From Protula sp. h YS-2021 (Eukaryota > Annelida > Polychaeta > Sabellida > Serpulidae): a DNA stretch of 64,000 bases. A model generated the notes under the pieces. It saw nothing but the letters and a program-made list of their open reading frames with translations, was not told the DNA's origin and made no database searches. Location of the stretch: contig OX457032.1 in assembly GCA_949752745.1 (NCBI GenBank), forward strand, positions 12,597,543 to 12,661,542. The letters run 5' to 3'. Positions 35,426 to 42,928 of the stretch are shown piece by piece. A program made the position numbers and the translations under genes. How positions within the stretch are numbered: the first letter of the stretch is position 1; each line of letters begins with the position of its first letter.

Positions 35426-36526
35426 ATGTCAACGTGGAAAGACTACTTGACCAATATCTACTTCAAACCTGGACAGCCTGGAGCATTTGCTGGTCCTTAC
35501 AAACTGTATCACATCTTAAGAAAACATAATCAAGCAGTCACACAGTCACAAGTGAAGAAATGGCTGCAGGATCAAGATGCTTTCAGTTTACTCCAACCTG
35601 TAAAATACAGGTTCAAAAGACAACGTGTCATTACACGTGGCATTGATGACATGTGGGATATTGATTTGGCTGATATGGGAAACATAGCTCCCTATAATGT
35701 TGACATACGCTTTTTACTCATTGTCATTGATGTGTTTTCCAAATATGTCTGGGTACAGCCAATACCTAATAAATCACATGCCAGCGTCATACAAGCTTTC
35801 CAAAAGATTTTTCATGACACACGACGAAGACCGCGAACTCTAAGGTCTGATAAAGGAACAGAATTTAAAAACAGATGGGTAAAAGCATTTTTGAAGAAAG
35901 AAGGCATTCATGCTTATACCACAAAGAATGAAACCAAAGCCAACTTTGCTGAAAGAGTCATTCGTACTCTAAAGGGAATGATGTATCGGTATTTTCTACA
36001 TAATCAAACTTACCGTTACTTAGACATTCTTCCAGACTTGGTGTACAATTACAACCATAGACCTCATGGTTCTCTTCCTAATAAATATGCTCCAGCCTAG
36101 ATTCGTAAAGACAACGAATCAAAAGTGTGGAAGTATATGTATGTCGACAAACTGAAATTGAAACCGAAGAAGAAGAAGTACAAATTTAACATTGGCGATC
36201 ATGTTCGCATTTCTCACATTAAATACGTGTTTCAACGCGATTATCACATCAAATGGACGCAAGAAGACTTCATTGTCACACATCGTTGTAAGAAGCAAGG
36301 AATACATTTATATCGTGTGAAAGACTTTTTAGACGAAGATATTGATGGCCATTTCTATGAAGAAGAACTGCAGAAAGTGACCAAAGATATTGAATCTATT
36401 TATAGAATTGAAAAAGTCTTGAAAACACGTAAAAGACGAGGAGGTGTGAAAGAATTATTTGTCAAGTGGTTAGGTTGGCCAAACAAGTTTAACAGTTGAG
36501 TGAAAGAAACAGACATTCAACAATGA
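35426..36526 (+). pseudogene. Polinton integrase with chromodomain, two nonsense codons
   Basis: Retrovirus-type DDE integrase that inserts the element DNA. From ATG 35426 I see: an N-terminal helical region; the RNase-H-fold core with Asp about 80 (WDIDLAD), Asp 142 (RSDKGTEF) and Glu about 176 (NFAERVIRTLK); an SH3-like basic region (FNIGDHVRIS); and a chromodomain (YRIEKVLKTR...FVKWLGWP). The frame is cut by TAG at 36098-36100 and again by TGA at 36497-36499, where chromodomains have the conserved Trp of N-S-W. It then runs on to the natural TGA at 36524-36526, overlapping the ATPase ATG. The core triad is intact but full-length protein needs read-through. The chromodomain usually targets modified histones. 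Confidence 0.9.
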
Positions 36527-37182
36527 AGCATCCATTTACATGTTTAGTCTCTGGACCTACAGGCAGTGGCAAAACGTCTCTGGTGAAGGAAATTCTAGAA
36601 CAAAAGTTGATTCAACCCTCTCCAAAAAGCATTTTATGGCTCTATGCAGCAGATCAGCCTTTGTACAAGGGAATGAAAGGCATGGAATTTTACCAAGGCA
36701 TTCCAGATGACATTGAAGAGCGTTTTAACCCGAAGAAACCAAACTTACTTATCATTGATGACTTAATGACCAAATGTCATAGTGATGAGCGTATGACACG
36801 TCTCTTTAGTGTTGGCAGCAGTCATCAAAATCTAAGCATTATCTTTATTGTGCATAATTTATTTCATCATGGGAAAGAGATGCGAAATATTAGTTTGAAA
36901 ACACATTATATCATTCTGTTTAAAAATCCGAGAGACAGTCAACAAATTAGTACATTGGCGCGGCAAATGTATCCTAGAAGATCTCAATTTCTCATATAAG
37001 CCTATCAAGATGCTACTAGCAAACCTCATGGTTATTTATTCATTGATTTAAAACCAAAGACAAATGATCAACTACGTATTCGTACAGGCATTTTACCAAA
37101 AGATACACATTATATATATATTGATAAAGCAGTGTATGAACAAGAGCCAACTCATTTGACCATTCGCAGTCAAGATGTCTAA
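36523..37182 (+). pseudogene. FtsK/HerA-type DNA-packaging ATPase with in-frame stop
   Basis: Motor that would package genomic DNA into capsids. The start ATG 36523 overlaps the integrase stop (ATGA). Walker A GPTGSGKT is at residues 11-18, Walker B LLIIDD at 75-80, and the family block NPRDSQQ at about 135-141. The frame meets TAA at 36997-36999 (residue 159), then stays open for 60 codons with the expected C-terminal block (PHGYLFIDLKP), ending at 37180-37182. The normal length is about 220 residues, so the truncated product lacks the C-terminal quarter. The gene overlaps the next one by 8 bp. Confidence 0.88.
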
Positions 37183-37501
37183 ACGTATTCGAGCGAACCA
37201 GCCGTTTCTTCATTTGCTTGCACGCAGTGGGCCTAAACGACGTAAATCCTTGCTACAGCAAGCTACAAAGGAGGAATTAACAAGCTTGTTTGACATTTGT
37301 TTGAATATATTGCAAGGACATTTACCCTTAAGCTCAAAACGGTTTAAGGAATTTAAACGTGAACGTCATACGCTTCGTACTCTAGCAGATAAGAAGATAT
37401 CCCTTCGACGAAAAAAGAAGTTGATTAATCAGAAAGGAGGATTCATTGGAGCTATTGCTAGATTGGCATTACCTTTGTTAGCCAAACTGCTGCTAAAATG
37501 A
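37175..37501 (+). CDS. Basic small protein with hydrophobic C-terminal tail, 108 aa
   Basis: A type of protein common next to the ATPase in Polintons. The N-terminal two thirds is strongly basic (KRRKSLL, KRFKEFKRER, KKISLRRKKKL). After a Gly-Gly it ends in a hydrophobic segment (FIGAIARLALPLLAKLLLK) that could be amphipathic or membrane-active. This layout suggests a virion core or membrane-interacting protein, comparable to small adenovirus core proteins, but I assign no definite function. The ATG overlaps the ATPase end, and its TGA is shared with the next gene's ATG (ATGA at 37498-37501). The tail of a homologue is recognisable in the relic at 58.77 kb. Confidence 0.7.
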   Translation: MSKRIRANQPFLHLLARSGPKRRKSLLQQATKEELTSLFDICLNILQGHLPLSSKRFKEFKRERHTLRTLADKKISLRRKKKLINQKGGFIGAIARLALPLLAKLLLK

Positions 37502-38064
37502 AACATACGATGAAAATGGTCCTCATTCCTGAATATGAATATAAAATGTTGCTAGAAAAGAAAAATGATATCAAAACAAAAGTGAATAAACTTTTACGTG
37601 GGAAACGAACACGTGAAAAGGCTATAGAAATATCTCAACTTCTTGGTCGTCATTTACGAACAAGTCAGTCTAGGCAGCAAAAGCCCTCATCATCATCACC
37701 TGAAAAGCCGGAAAAGTTAGTTTTAAGTCATTTTCAACCTATCTATCATGGAAAAGTAACACAACTTTTAGCAGAACTGAAGAAACATGGTACGACATGG
37801 ACAGAGAAGAATGAACTTGTGTTGAAAACGGGCGATATTATAGCAAATTCCAACATGGTTGATTTAATGAAAGAAGCATTGGTGGCGACAAGAAGAAAAG
37901 AACGAGCCATACCACCACATGGCTGGCATCCATTTATCCAGGAAATTGTTGATGCTAATATTCCAAAAACAATGTTTAGTAAAAAGACCACTCGTGACGA
38001 CATTACAACAGAAATGAAACAACGCCAACAAAGACAGTTTCCTGAAGGATGGGAAAATTTTTAA
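37498..38064 (+). CDS. Conserved Polinton protein of unknown function, 188 aa
   Basis: The N-terminal half is basic and probably coiled or disordered (EYEYKMLLEKKNDIKTKV, then a Ser/Pro/Gln-rich linker). The C-terminal half looks folded (LLAELKKHGTTWTEKNEL, NMVDLMKEAL, PPHGWHPFIQEIV). Proteins with this C-terminal block occur in other Polintons between the ATPase and capsid genes, so a virion-associated role is likely but unproven. The start overlaps the previous stop, and the end overlaps the next ORF by 16 bp. The frame is uninterrupted. Confidence 0.65.
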   Translation: MKHTMKMVLIPEYEYKMLLEKKNDIKTKVNKLLRGKRTREKAIEISQLLGRHLRTSQSRQQKPSSSSPEKPEKLVLSHFQPIYHGKVTQLLAELKKHGTTWTEKNELVLKTGDIIANSNMVDLMKEALVATRRKERAIPPHGWHPFIQEIVDANIPKTMFSKKTTRDDITTEMKQRQQRQFPEGWENF

Positions 38065-38255
38065 CATGGTTGAAAGAGCTATGTTGTTGTTGTGAGGAAG
38101 ATAAACCAACTATTCCTGTAAAAATAAGATGTACAAGTGCTTGTTGTGAAGGAGAAGTCATAGATCATCATGATGTGAAAGAGGATGAGACTTGGTCGAA
38201 TGGCGCGCGCTATCGTGAAGTATATAGGCAACGTCAACGCACCTGTACCATTTAG
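38049..38255 (+). CDS. Putative lipid-anchored micro-protein, 68 aa
   Basis: Begins MGKFLTW, which fits the N-myristoylation signal (Met-Gly, then Ser/Thr at position 6). Shortly after comes a run of four cysteines (ELCCCCEED), a typical palmitoylation context, and then an acidic/basic soluble tail with two more cysteines and a CCEG. No transmembrane helix is present. Its position, overlapping the preceding gene and 8 bp before the minor capsid gene, in a cluster with almost no spare DNA, supports it being expressed. A dual acylated peptide would sit on membranes; the role (assembly, exit or signalling) is inference. Confidence 0.55.
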   Translation: MGKFLTWLKELCCCCEEDKPTIPVKIRCTSACCEGEVIDHHDVKEDETWSNGARYREVYRQRQRTCTI

Positions 38256-38263
38256 TTCCCATC

Positions 38264-39025
38264 ATGGAGTCGAATAGTTTTTACATTACTTTGCCTAGCA
38301 ATGCGAGTATGAACTATTATCCCAACAACAAGGCTTCGAATTACCAAATTCGTATGCCTCGAACCATTTATCTGAACGGAAAATATGAAGTGGCTTTAGC
38401 TGAAATTCAATATCCACATACATGGACAACGATGAGACATGGCATGGACTATTCTATTCAGTTTCGACAACAACCACTGACAGAGACACTTGAGACTATT
38501 AATATTCCTTATGGCTACTATAGAACCATACAAGAGATATGCCAGGCAGTGAATGAAGAAGCGACTAATTCTATGAAAGATGACCTTAAAGAAGCTATTC
38601 GGATAAAGTATGATAAGATTAGACGACGTGTGTTTCTATTTCTAAATTATGGTTTTGAAGTGTCATTCTCCGCTGGATTAGCTGAGATTTTAGGATTTAT
38701 CCCAGATCAATGGTATACTGAAACATGTACAGCTGACCATAAAGCGGATGTGAAACAGGGATTTTATACACTTTATGTGTATTGTAGCATTTGTGAACCA
38801 CAAGATGTTGGTGATTATTATGTTCCCTTACTACGTTCTGTTGGCATACAAGGCCATGATGGCGACATTATTATGAAAACGTATGGCGAACCACATTATG
38901 TTCCTGTAAACACATCCAAATTTGACATGATAGAAATGAATATTAAGGACGACACAGGTTATAATGTTCCATTTCAAACTGGAAAGGTGATCTGTAAACT
39001 TCATTTTCGACCAAAAGCAATATGA
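38264..39025 (+). CDS. Minor capsid (penton-type, single jelly-roll) protein
   Basis: 253 residues, the usual size for Polinton minor capsid proteins. The N-terminus (SFYITLPSNASMNYYPNN, then KASNYQIRMP) and the block YEVALAEIQYPHTW are hallmarks of the family; the mid-protein turn AEILGF is also conserved. It would form pentameric capsid vertices together with the major capsid protein. No interruption is seen. The stop shares ATGA (39022-39025) with the following gene. Confidence 0.88.
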   Translation: MESNSFYITLPSNASMNYYPNNKASNYQIRMPRTIYLNGKYEVALAEIQYPHTWTTMRHGMDYSIQFRQQPLTETLETINIPYGYYRTIQEICQAVNEEATNSMKDDLKEAIRIKYDKIRRRVFLFLNYGFEVSFSAGLAEILGFIPDQWYTETCTADHKADVKQGFYTLYVYCSICEPQDVGDYYVPLLRSVGIQGHDGDIIMKTYGEPHYVPVNTSKFDMIEMNIKDDTGYNVPFQTGKVICKLHFRPKAI

Positions 39026-39363
39026 AAGCTTATACACACGATCCGTCTGCATATCGCAACCATTTTCTTCGTCAAGTGGGCGGGGAATTACCAGGATTCA
39101 AAGGAGCGCGAATCCAATATGGCGATGGTATTGGTTCGATACTGGGATCATTGGCTCGCAAAGCTATTCCACTACTTAAGGCTGGGGCTAAGATCGTTGC
39201 GCCACATCTTAAGAAGGCTGCAAAGAATGTCGCGAAAGATGTTACGGGTCGAGTAGCAGAACGTGTGTTTGGTGAACAAAAGCGTATGCAACCGACGAAA
39301 CGTGCCAGAAGACGAAAAACAGCCAGACGGATAACATCAAAATATCGCAAAGATATCTTTTGA
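39022..39363 (+). CDS. Basic pVI/pX-like virion protein, 113 aa
   Basis: A Gly-rich N-terminal part (QVGGELPGFKGARIQYGDG) leads into an amphipathic, Ala/Lys-rich helix (AIPLLKAGAKIVAPHLKKAA) and a strongly basic C-terminus (KRARRRKTARR). This layout resembles adenovirus minor core proteins that bind DNA and disrupt membranes, and similar proteins lie between minor and major capsid genes in other Polintons. The assignment is by composition and position rather than strong sequence identity. The frame is intact, and the next ATG follows 4 bp after the stop. Confidence 0.65.
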   Translation: MKAYTHDPSAYRNHFLRQVGGELPGFKGARIQYGDGIGSILGSLARKAIPLLKAGAKIVAPHLKKAAKNVAKDVTGRVAERVFGEQKRMQPTKRARRRKTARRITSKYRKDIF

Positions 39364-39367
39364 AATC

Positions 39368-40716
39368 ATGTCTCTCATTCATAATCATTCGTGTGAATGT
39401 AGTCTTTCTCCATTGGAATGGTTTCACGTACCACCGACGCAAACTGCTGTAGAGAAAAGTTATAATGTTGACTATCAACCACTTACAAGTATTAGAGAAG
39501 GCGCTCCAATAGAATTCTACATTCCTGCGAGTACAGAAGAATATCCAGATTTAAAGAACAGCAAACTTCATATTGTATGTCGCATTCTAAAGGCCGATGG
39601 CCGATGGGCAGATGATAATGTCTCTTGCATCAATGATGTGTTTAATGGGTTATGGTCTAATATTGAATTGTTTCTGAATGATCGTTTGGTTTCGCATAGC
39701 AACAATACTCATGGTTATACCAGCATTATCTCTCATCTCATCCATGATTCGGAAGAAAGTCTGCATTCTGAGCGCTCTATGCGTCTCATGTACAAGGATA
39801 CTGCTGGGTCAATGAATAGTTATGAGGTGAAAAGACCTAATCATGAACAATATGTATCCGGGTTTCATGTCAATGCTGACGGTGGTGACTTGGGTGAGCA
39901 AGGCAATAATGGCTTACATCATCGTTATTTACACACTCGTCTTAGCCGTGATGTTATGCTTACTGGTGGTTTAAGGATAGATTTGTTTGAGCAGGATCGT
40001 TATCTTCCGAATGGCATCAGTTTGAAATTGCGTTTCCATAGACAAAAAGATGACTATGTATTGATGGCTGCAGAAGTGAAAGAGGCATTTTTAACCATTC
40101 GCAAAGTGAGGGTGAGTCCAGGTATTCAGTTAGAACATACAGATGCATTGATGAAAAGTCCTGCCAAGATCATCATCACTAGAAAAGAATGTAAAGTCTT
40201 GGCTATTCCAGCAGGATTTCAGTCTTTTGTGAAAGATAACATCTTTTTGGGTCAATTACCAAATCGTATTGTCATTGGTCTGGTTCATAATGAAGCTTTT
40301 GGTGGATCAGTATTGAGGAATCCATATGATTTCAAACATTTTGATCTGGACTATATGCAACTGTACACGGATGGTGAACCAGTTCTATCCAAACCTCTCA
40401 AGCTTGACATTACACAGAACAAATACCTACCGCTTTTGAAACGCTTTACAAATCGTTTGATCGATTGAATGGTGAGAAAAGTTCCATTATAAAACGGGAA
40501 GATTGGCCTAGAGGTTATGCTTTATTTTCGTTTGACTTAACACCGGATTATGATGGTGATGATCATTTCCCCCTGATCAAGCATGGGAATTTGCGGCTAG
40601 AAATGAATTTTGCTAGAGCTTTGCAACATACCATCAATGTCATTGTCTATGCTGAATTTGACAACATTATTGAAATAAGTGCAAATCGCAGCATCCAATT
40701 CGACTACCAGTCATGA
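39368..40716 (+). pseudogene. Major capsid protein (double jelly-roll), frameshifted near 40.46 kb
   Basis: The first frame is open from ATG 39368 to TGA 40466-40468 (366 residues) and includes the N-terminal block PPTQTAVEKSYNVDYQPL and the jelly-roll strands. The protein continues in the -1 frame from about 40440-40465 through the conserved C-terminal block (GYALFSFDLTPDYDG, then VIVYAEFDNIIEI) to TGA 40714-40716. One missing base explains the break. No classic slippery heptamer is visible, so programmed frameshifting is unlikely. Total expected size is about 448 residues. The stop overlaps the protease ATG (ATGA at 40713-40716). Confidence 0.88.
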
Positions 40717-41150
40717 ACACGAAGCAGATTGATGCCATATTGAGTCGTGATGTCATGACTAAAGACTTGTTTCAAGGCGTGTTTGCCATGGACCAGTTAC
40801 CATCTTTACAACGCGGCGCCTATGTCATCAACACAGACGATCAAGATGAAGCAGGAGAACATTGGGTGGCAGTGTATTATGATAAAGACTCTGCAGAATA
40901 TTTTGACTCTTATGGACTGTTCCCTCTCGATGATCGTTTAGATATGTTTTTAAGAAATGACTATATGTATAATTCTATATCATTACAAACGCCAATATCA
41001 TCATCATGTGGTTTTTATTGTGTATATTATATATTACATAGAGCTCGAGGTCAGAGTATGTTTGATATTGTGAATATATTAAAAAGAAAGGATGGTGATT
41101 TTATTGTAAAGGATTTTGTATATAGACATTATAAACCATTGTTTTATTAA
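40713..41150 (+). CDS. Adenovirus-type (adenain) cysteine protease, 145 aa
   Basis: Matures capsid proteins. The catalytic set is visible in order: His 50 (GEHWVAVYY), Asp 65 (EYFDSYG), Gln 92 (LQTP) and nucleophile Cys 99 in SSSCGFYCVYY. Length is slightly short, like other Polinton proteases, and the frame is intact. The start overlaps the MCP stop. It is the last rightward gene, followed by AATAAA at 41199. Confidence 0.9.
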   Translation: MNTKQIDAILSRDVMTKDLFQGVFAMDQLPSLQRGAYVINTDDQDEAGEHWVAVYYDKDSAEYFDSYGLFPLDDRLDMFLRNDYMYNSISLQTPISSSCGFYCVYYILHRARGQSMFDIVNILKRKDGDFIVKDFVYRHYKPLFY

Positions 41151-41198
41151 TGTTGTTGTTATATTAGTTAAGTTGTAGTTAAGTTGTTGTTGTTGTTA

Positions 41199-41236
41199 AA
41201 TAAAACAAACCAAGTTTTCAAACAGTCTTGTTTATT
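41199..41236. terminator. Convergent polyadenylation signals
   Basis: AATAAA at 41199-41204 (plus) serves the rightward capsid/protease transcripts. TTTATT at 41231-41236 is AATAAA on the minus strand for the leftward PC4-like/PolB side. The two transcription units meet here. Confidence 0.6.
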
Positions 41237-41239
41237 GTG

Positions 41240-41465
41240 TTCTATTTACAAATTCTTAACTACAAACACTACTTACAAAGTTTACAAACACTATTTACAA
41301 ACTTTTATTTACAAAGTCTATTTACACTATTTACAAATTCTTAACTACAAACTTTTATTTACAAATTCTATTTACAAAGTTTACAAAGTCTATTTACAAA
41401 CTCTTAACTACAAACTCTTAACTACAAAGTCTATTTACACTATTTACAAACTTTTTATTTACAAA
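41240..41465. repeat. Short-period A/T-rich minisatellite
   Basis: Irregular tandem copies of tatttacaaactcttaactacaaa-type units (about 12-24 bp) between the converging genes. Non-coding; the 108-codon ORF across it is simply open repeat. Confidence 0.75.
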
Positions 41466-41829
41466 CACATTCATTTTTCAATACATTCATCAATGAATAC
41501 CATTCATTAGAATCTAAATTGATATAGGTATCATAGACATTACATCCATGTTTGTAAATGCTATGAAAGCTCACATAACACACATCACCAAACTTTATCA
41601 CTTTAACAGTTTCATGTTCAGACAGTTTCAGTTCATATCCTTCTTCTAAGTCAATGTCCATCACACGCATAGGTTGTGTCAGCTCAATGGATTTGATGCC
41701 CCGCTTGAGTTGTATTCCTCCCTCTTTGAATTCAAGCGTTAGGTTCTTTCCAATCCAATGCTTGTAACAGAGTGTACCATTCCACTGTGTTGAGGGTGAT
41801 GTAGTCGTAGCATTCTGTAAGCTCGTCAT
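41455..41829 (-). CDS. PC4-like family protein D
   Basis: Most diverged of the four leftward paralogues. From ATG 41829 it shows two half-domains, the second being VCYVSFHSIYKHGCNVYD followed by INLDSNEWYSLMNVL, matching the final strand and helix of the PC4 fold as in its neighbours. The first 98 bp overlap the end of gene C in another frame. This is unusual and may mean a later start (for example the Met before DIDLEEGYEL) or an old indel joining two genes. Function inferred: ssDNA-binding or transcription cofactor. Confidence 0.5.
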   Translation of the reverse strand: MTSLQNATTTSPSTQWNGTLCYKHWIGKNLTLEFKEGGIQLKRGIKSIELTQPMRVMDIDLEEGYELKLSEHETVKVIKFGDVCYVSFHSIYKHGCNVYDTYINLDSNEWYSLMNVLKNECVCK

Positions 41830-42073
41830 ATTGGCGAAATTGTACAAACACGTCTAAGCAGTTCTCAGTCACACGCACTTCTAATTCATTTGAGACTGCT
41901 AGGAGAAAGCCGGGCATTCTCAACTTGTCTAGGTGATCCTTCAACACGGATTGGTCATCAAGTGATAGGACGAGATACTGTCCAAAATGTCTTAGCACAA
42001 TGTCATCATATTCGTTTCTCAGATATGAGAATCCATGCGTAATTGGTTTATATTCCGATAAAAAGTCTTCCAT
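41732..42073 (-). CDS. PC4-like family protein C
   Basis: 113 residues from ATG 42073 (a TTG nine bases upstream is not a credible start). Two related halves: LRHFGQYLVLSLDD...LKDHLDKL, then VRVTENCLDVFVQFRQYDE...YITLNTVEWYTLLQAL. The second half follows the PC4 pattern (basic beta strands, R-x-Y turn, then a helix with conserved Trp). The same double arrangement occurs in B, D and the plus-strand 33288 gene. No interruption. Confidence 0.55.
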   Translation of the reverse strand: MEDFLSEYKPITHGFSYLRNEYDDIVLRHFGQYLVLSLDDQSVLKDHLDKLRMPGFLLAVSNELEVRVTENCLDVFVQFRQYDELTECYDYITLNTVEWYTLLQALDWKEPNA

Positions 42074-42127
42074 CTCGTTCAACAGTCAGATGAACTATGA
42101 GCTGTCTCCTTGTCTGCAAAGACGTTT

Positions 42128-42499
42128 TTATGCTCGCAAGATGGTGAAGAGTGGATGTTGTATCGCTTCTAGGAATCGTAAGACTGCGCGCCAGTTCTTG
42201 ATATCAAAGAGGATTAAATCTGTATATGGTGTATCTGGCACAACTCCCTTATAATCCTTTGGATAATCCTGTAAAAGATTTCTACAGATTTCTACACGTA
42301 TGTTAGAATCATATTCAGCTACCGTCACTTCCACTTTATTTTCAAGTCTACGTTTAAACCCAGGTTCAAGTGGTATGTTTTTAAAGTCTTTCCACACTTC
42401 AGGTTTAAACCGATGATAACTTGTCTTAGAATCTAGTATCACTTCATTCCTCTCATTTACAGTAAGGTAAACACCACCGTTCAGCATGAGTGCATTCAT
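42128..42499 (-). CDS. PC4-like family protein B
   Basis: 123 residues from ATG 42499; the open frame extends to a GTG at 42523 that overlaps gene A. The first half is GGVYLTVNERNEVILDS...FKPEVWKDFKNI; the second is VEVTVAEYDSNIRVEICRNL...LILFDIKNWRAVLRFLEAI. The repeated strand-strand-helix pattern with a Trp at the helix start matches genes A, C and D. Predicted nuclear, nucleic-acid-binding; this is inference. Confidence 0.55.
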   Translation of the reverse strand: MNALMLNGGVYLTVNERNEVILDSKTSYHRFKPEVWKDFKNIPLEPGFKRRLENKVEVTVAEYDSNIRVEICRNLLQDYPKDYKGVVPDTPYTDLILFDIKNWRAVLRFLEAIQHPLFTILRA

Positions 42500-42512
42500 G
42501 ATTGTTACCTTG

Positions 42513-42866
42513 TTATGAGCCACCTTCTTGTCTACGAAGCCTTTTATCCACTTCTTTCACCTGCTTCTTCATCATTTTCCATTCAGGTATTGTCAGCAAA
42601 ATTCCCTTTTTCGTTGGACGGTTTTTTCCAGTCCCCTCATCTCTGAGGTATTTGCGAATGTTTATCACACCTTCATTACTTTGTTTCATAATCTTGATAT
42701 ACTTTCCATTGCCTAGAGAAAGCATTCCATCCCACGACTGTGGTGTTGGTACCGTCGTCTCCACTTTTAATTTCTTGATGGGATTGTCAGGATGTTTCAC
42801 ATTCATGTCTTTCACTGTATCAGCAAGAGTATCCATATCCGTTGTTGCAGATCTTTTCCGATTCAT
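42513..42866 (-). CDS. PC4 (SUB1)-like single-stranded DNA-binding protein A
   Basis: The clearest member. After a basic, nuclear-localisation-like N-terminus (MNRKRS...PIKKLKVE), residues about 48-110 follow the PC4 core: LSLGNGKYIKIMK (strands 1-2), VINIRKYLRDEGTGK (the IDIREY-like block), RPTKKGILLTIPEWKMMKK (the PGRKGISL...W block), then a helix. PC4/SUB1 proteins bind ssDNA and melt or protect replication and transcription intermediates, a sensible partner for a protein-primed polymerase. The gene has its own TATA box 55 bp upstream, within the end of PolB. Confidence 0.75.
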   Translation of the reverse strand: MNRKRSATTDMDTLADTVKDMNVKHPDNPIKKLKVETTVPTPQSWDGMLSLGNGKYIKIMKQSNEGVINIRKYLRDEGTGKNRPTKKGILLTIPEWKMMKKQVKEVDKRLRRQEGGS

Positions 42867-42920
42867 GTTGACGCTTCAGTGTTCACACCTCAACTAACTC
42901 TAAAGTTGAAGTGTCTCCCC

Positions 42921-42928
42921 CTTATATA
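42921..42928 (-). promoter_or_regulatory. TATA box of the PC4-like cluster
   Basis: On the minus strand TATATAAG, located 55 bp before the ATG of gene A and overlapping the last codons of PolB. Confidence 0.5.

Noticed and set aside
35200..36999. Stop-codon reassignment in the Polinton
   Set aside because: TAA, TAG and TGA all interrupt frames here and all three also end intact genes; ordinary decay is simpler.
40440..40470. Programmed -1 frameshift in the MCP
   Set aside because: No X-XXY-YYZ heptamer at the overlap, and other genes of the element are also broken by simple mutations.
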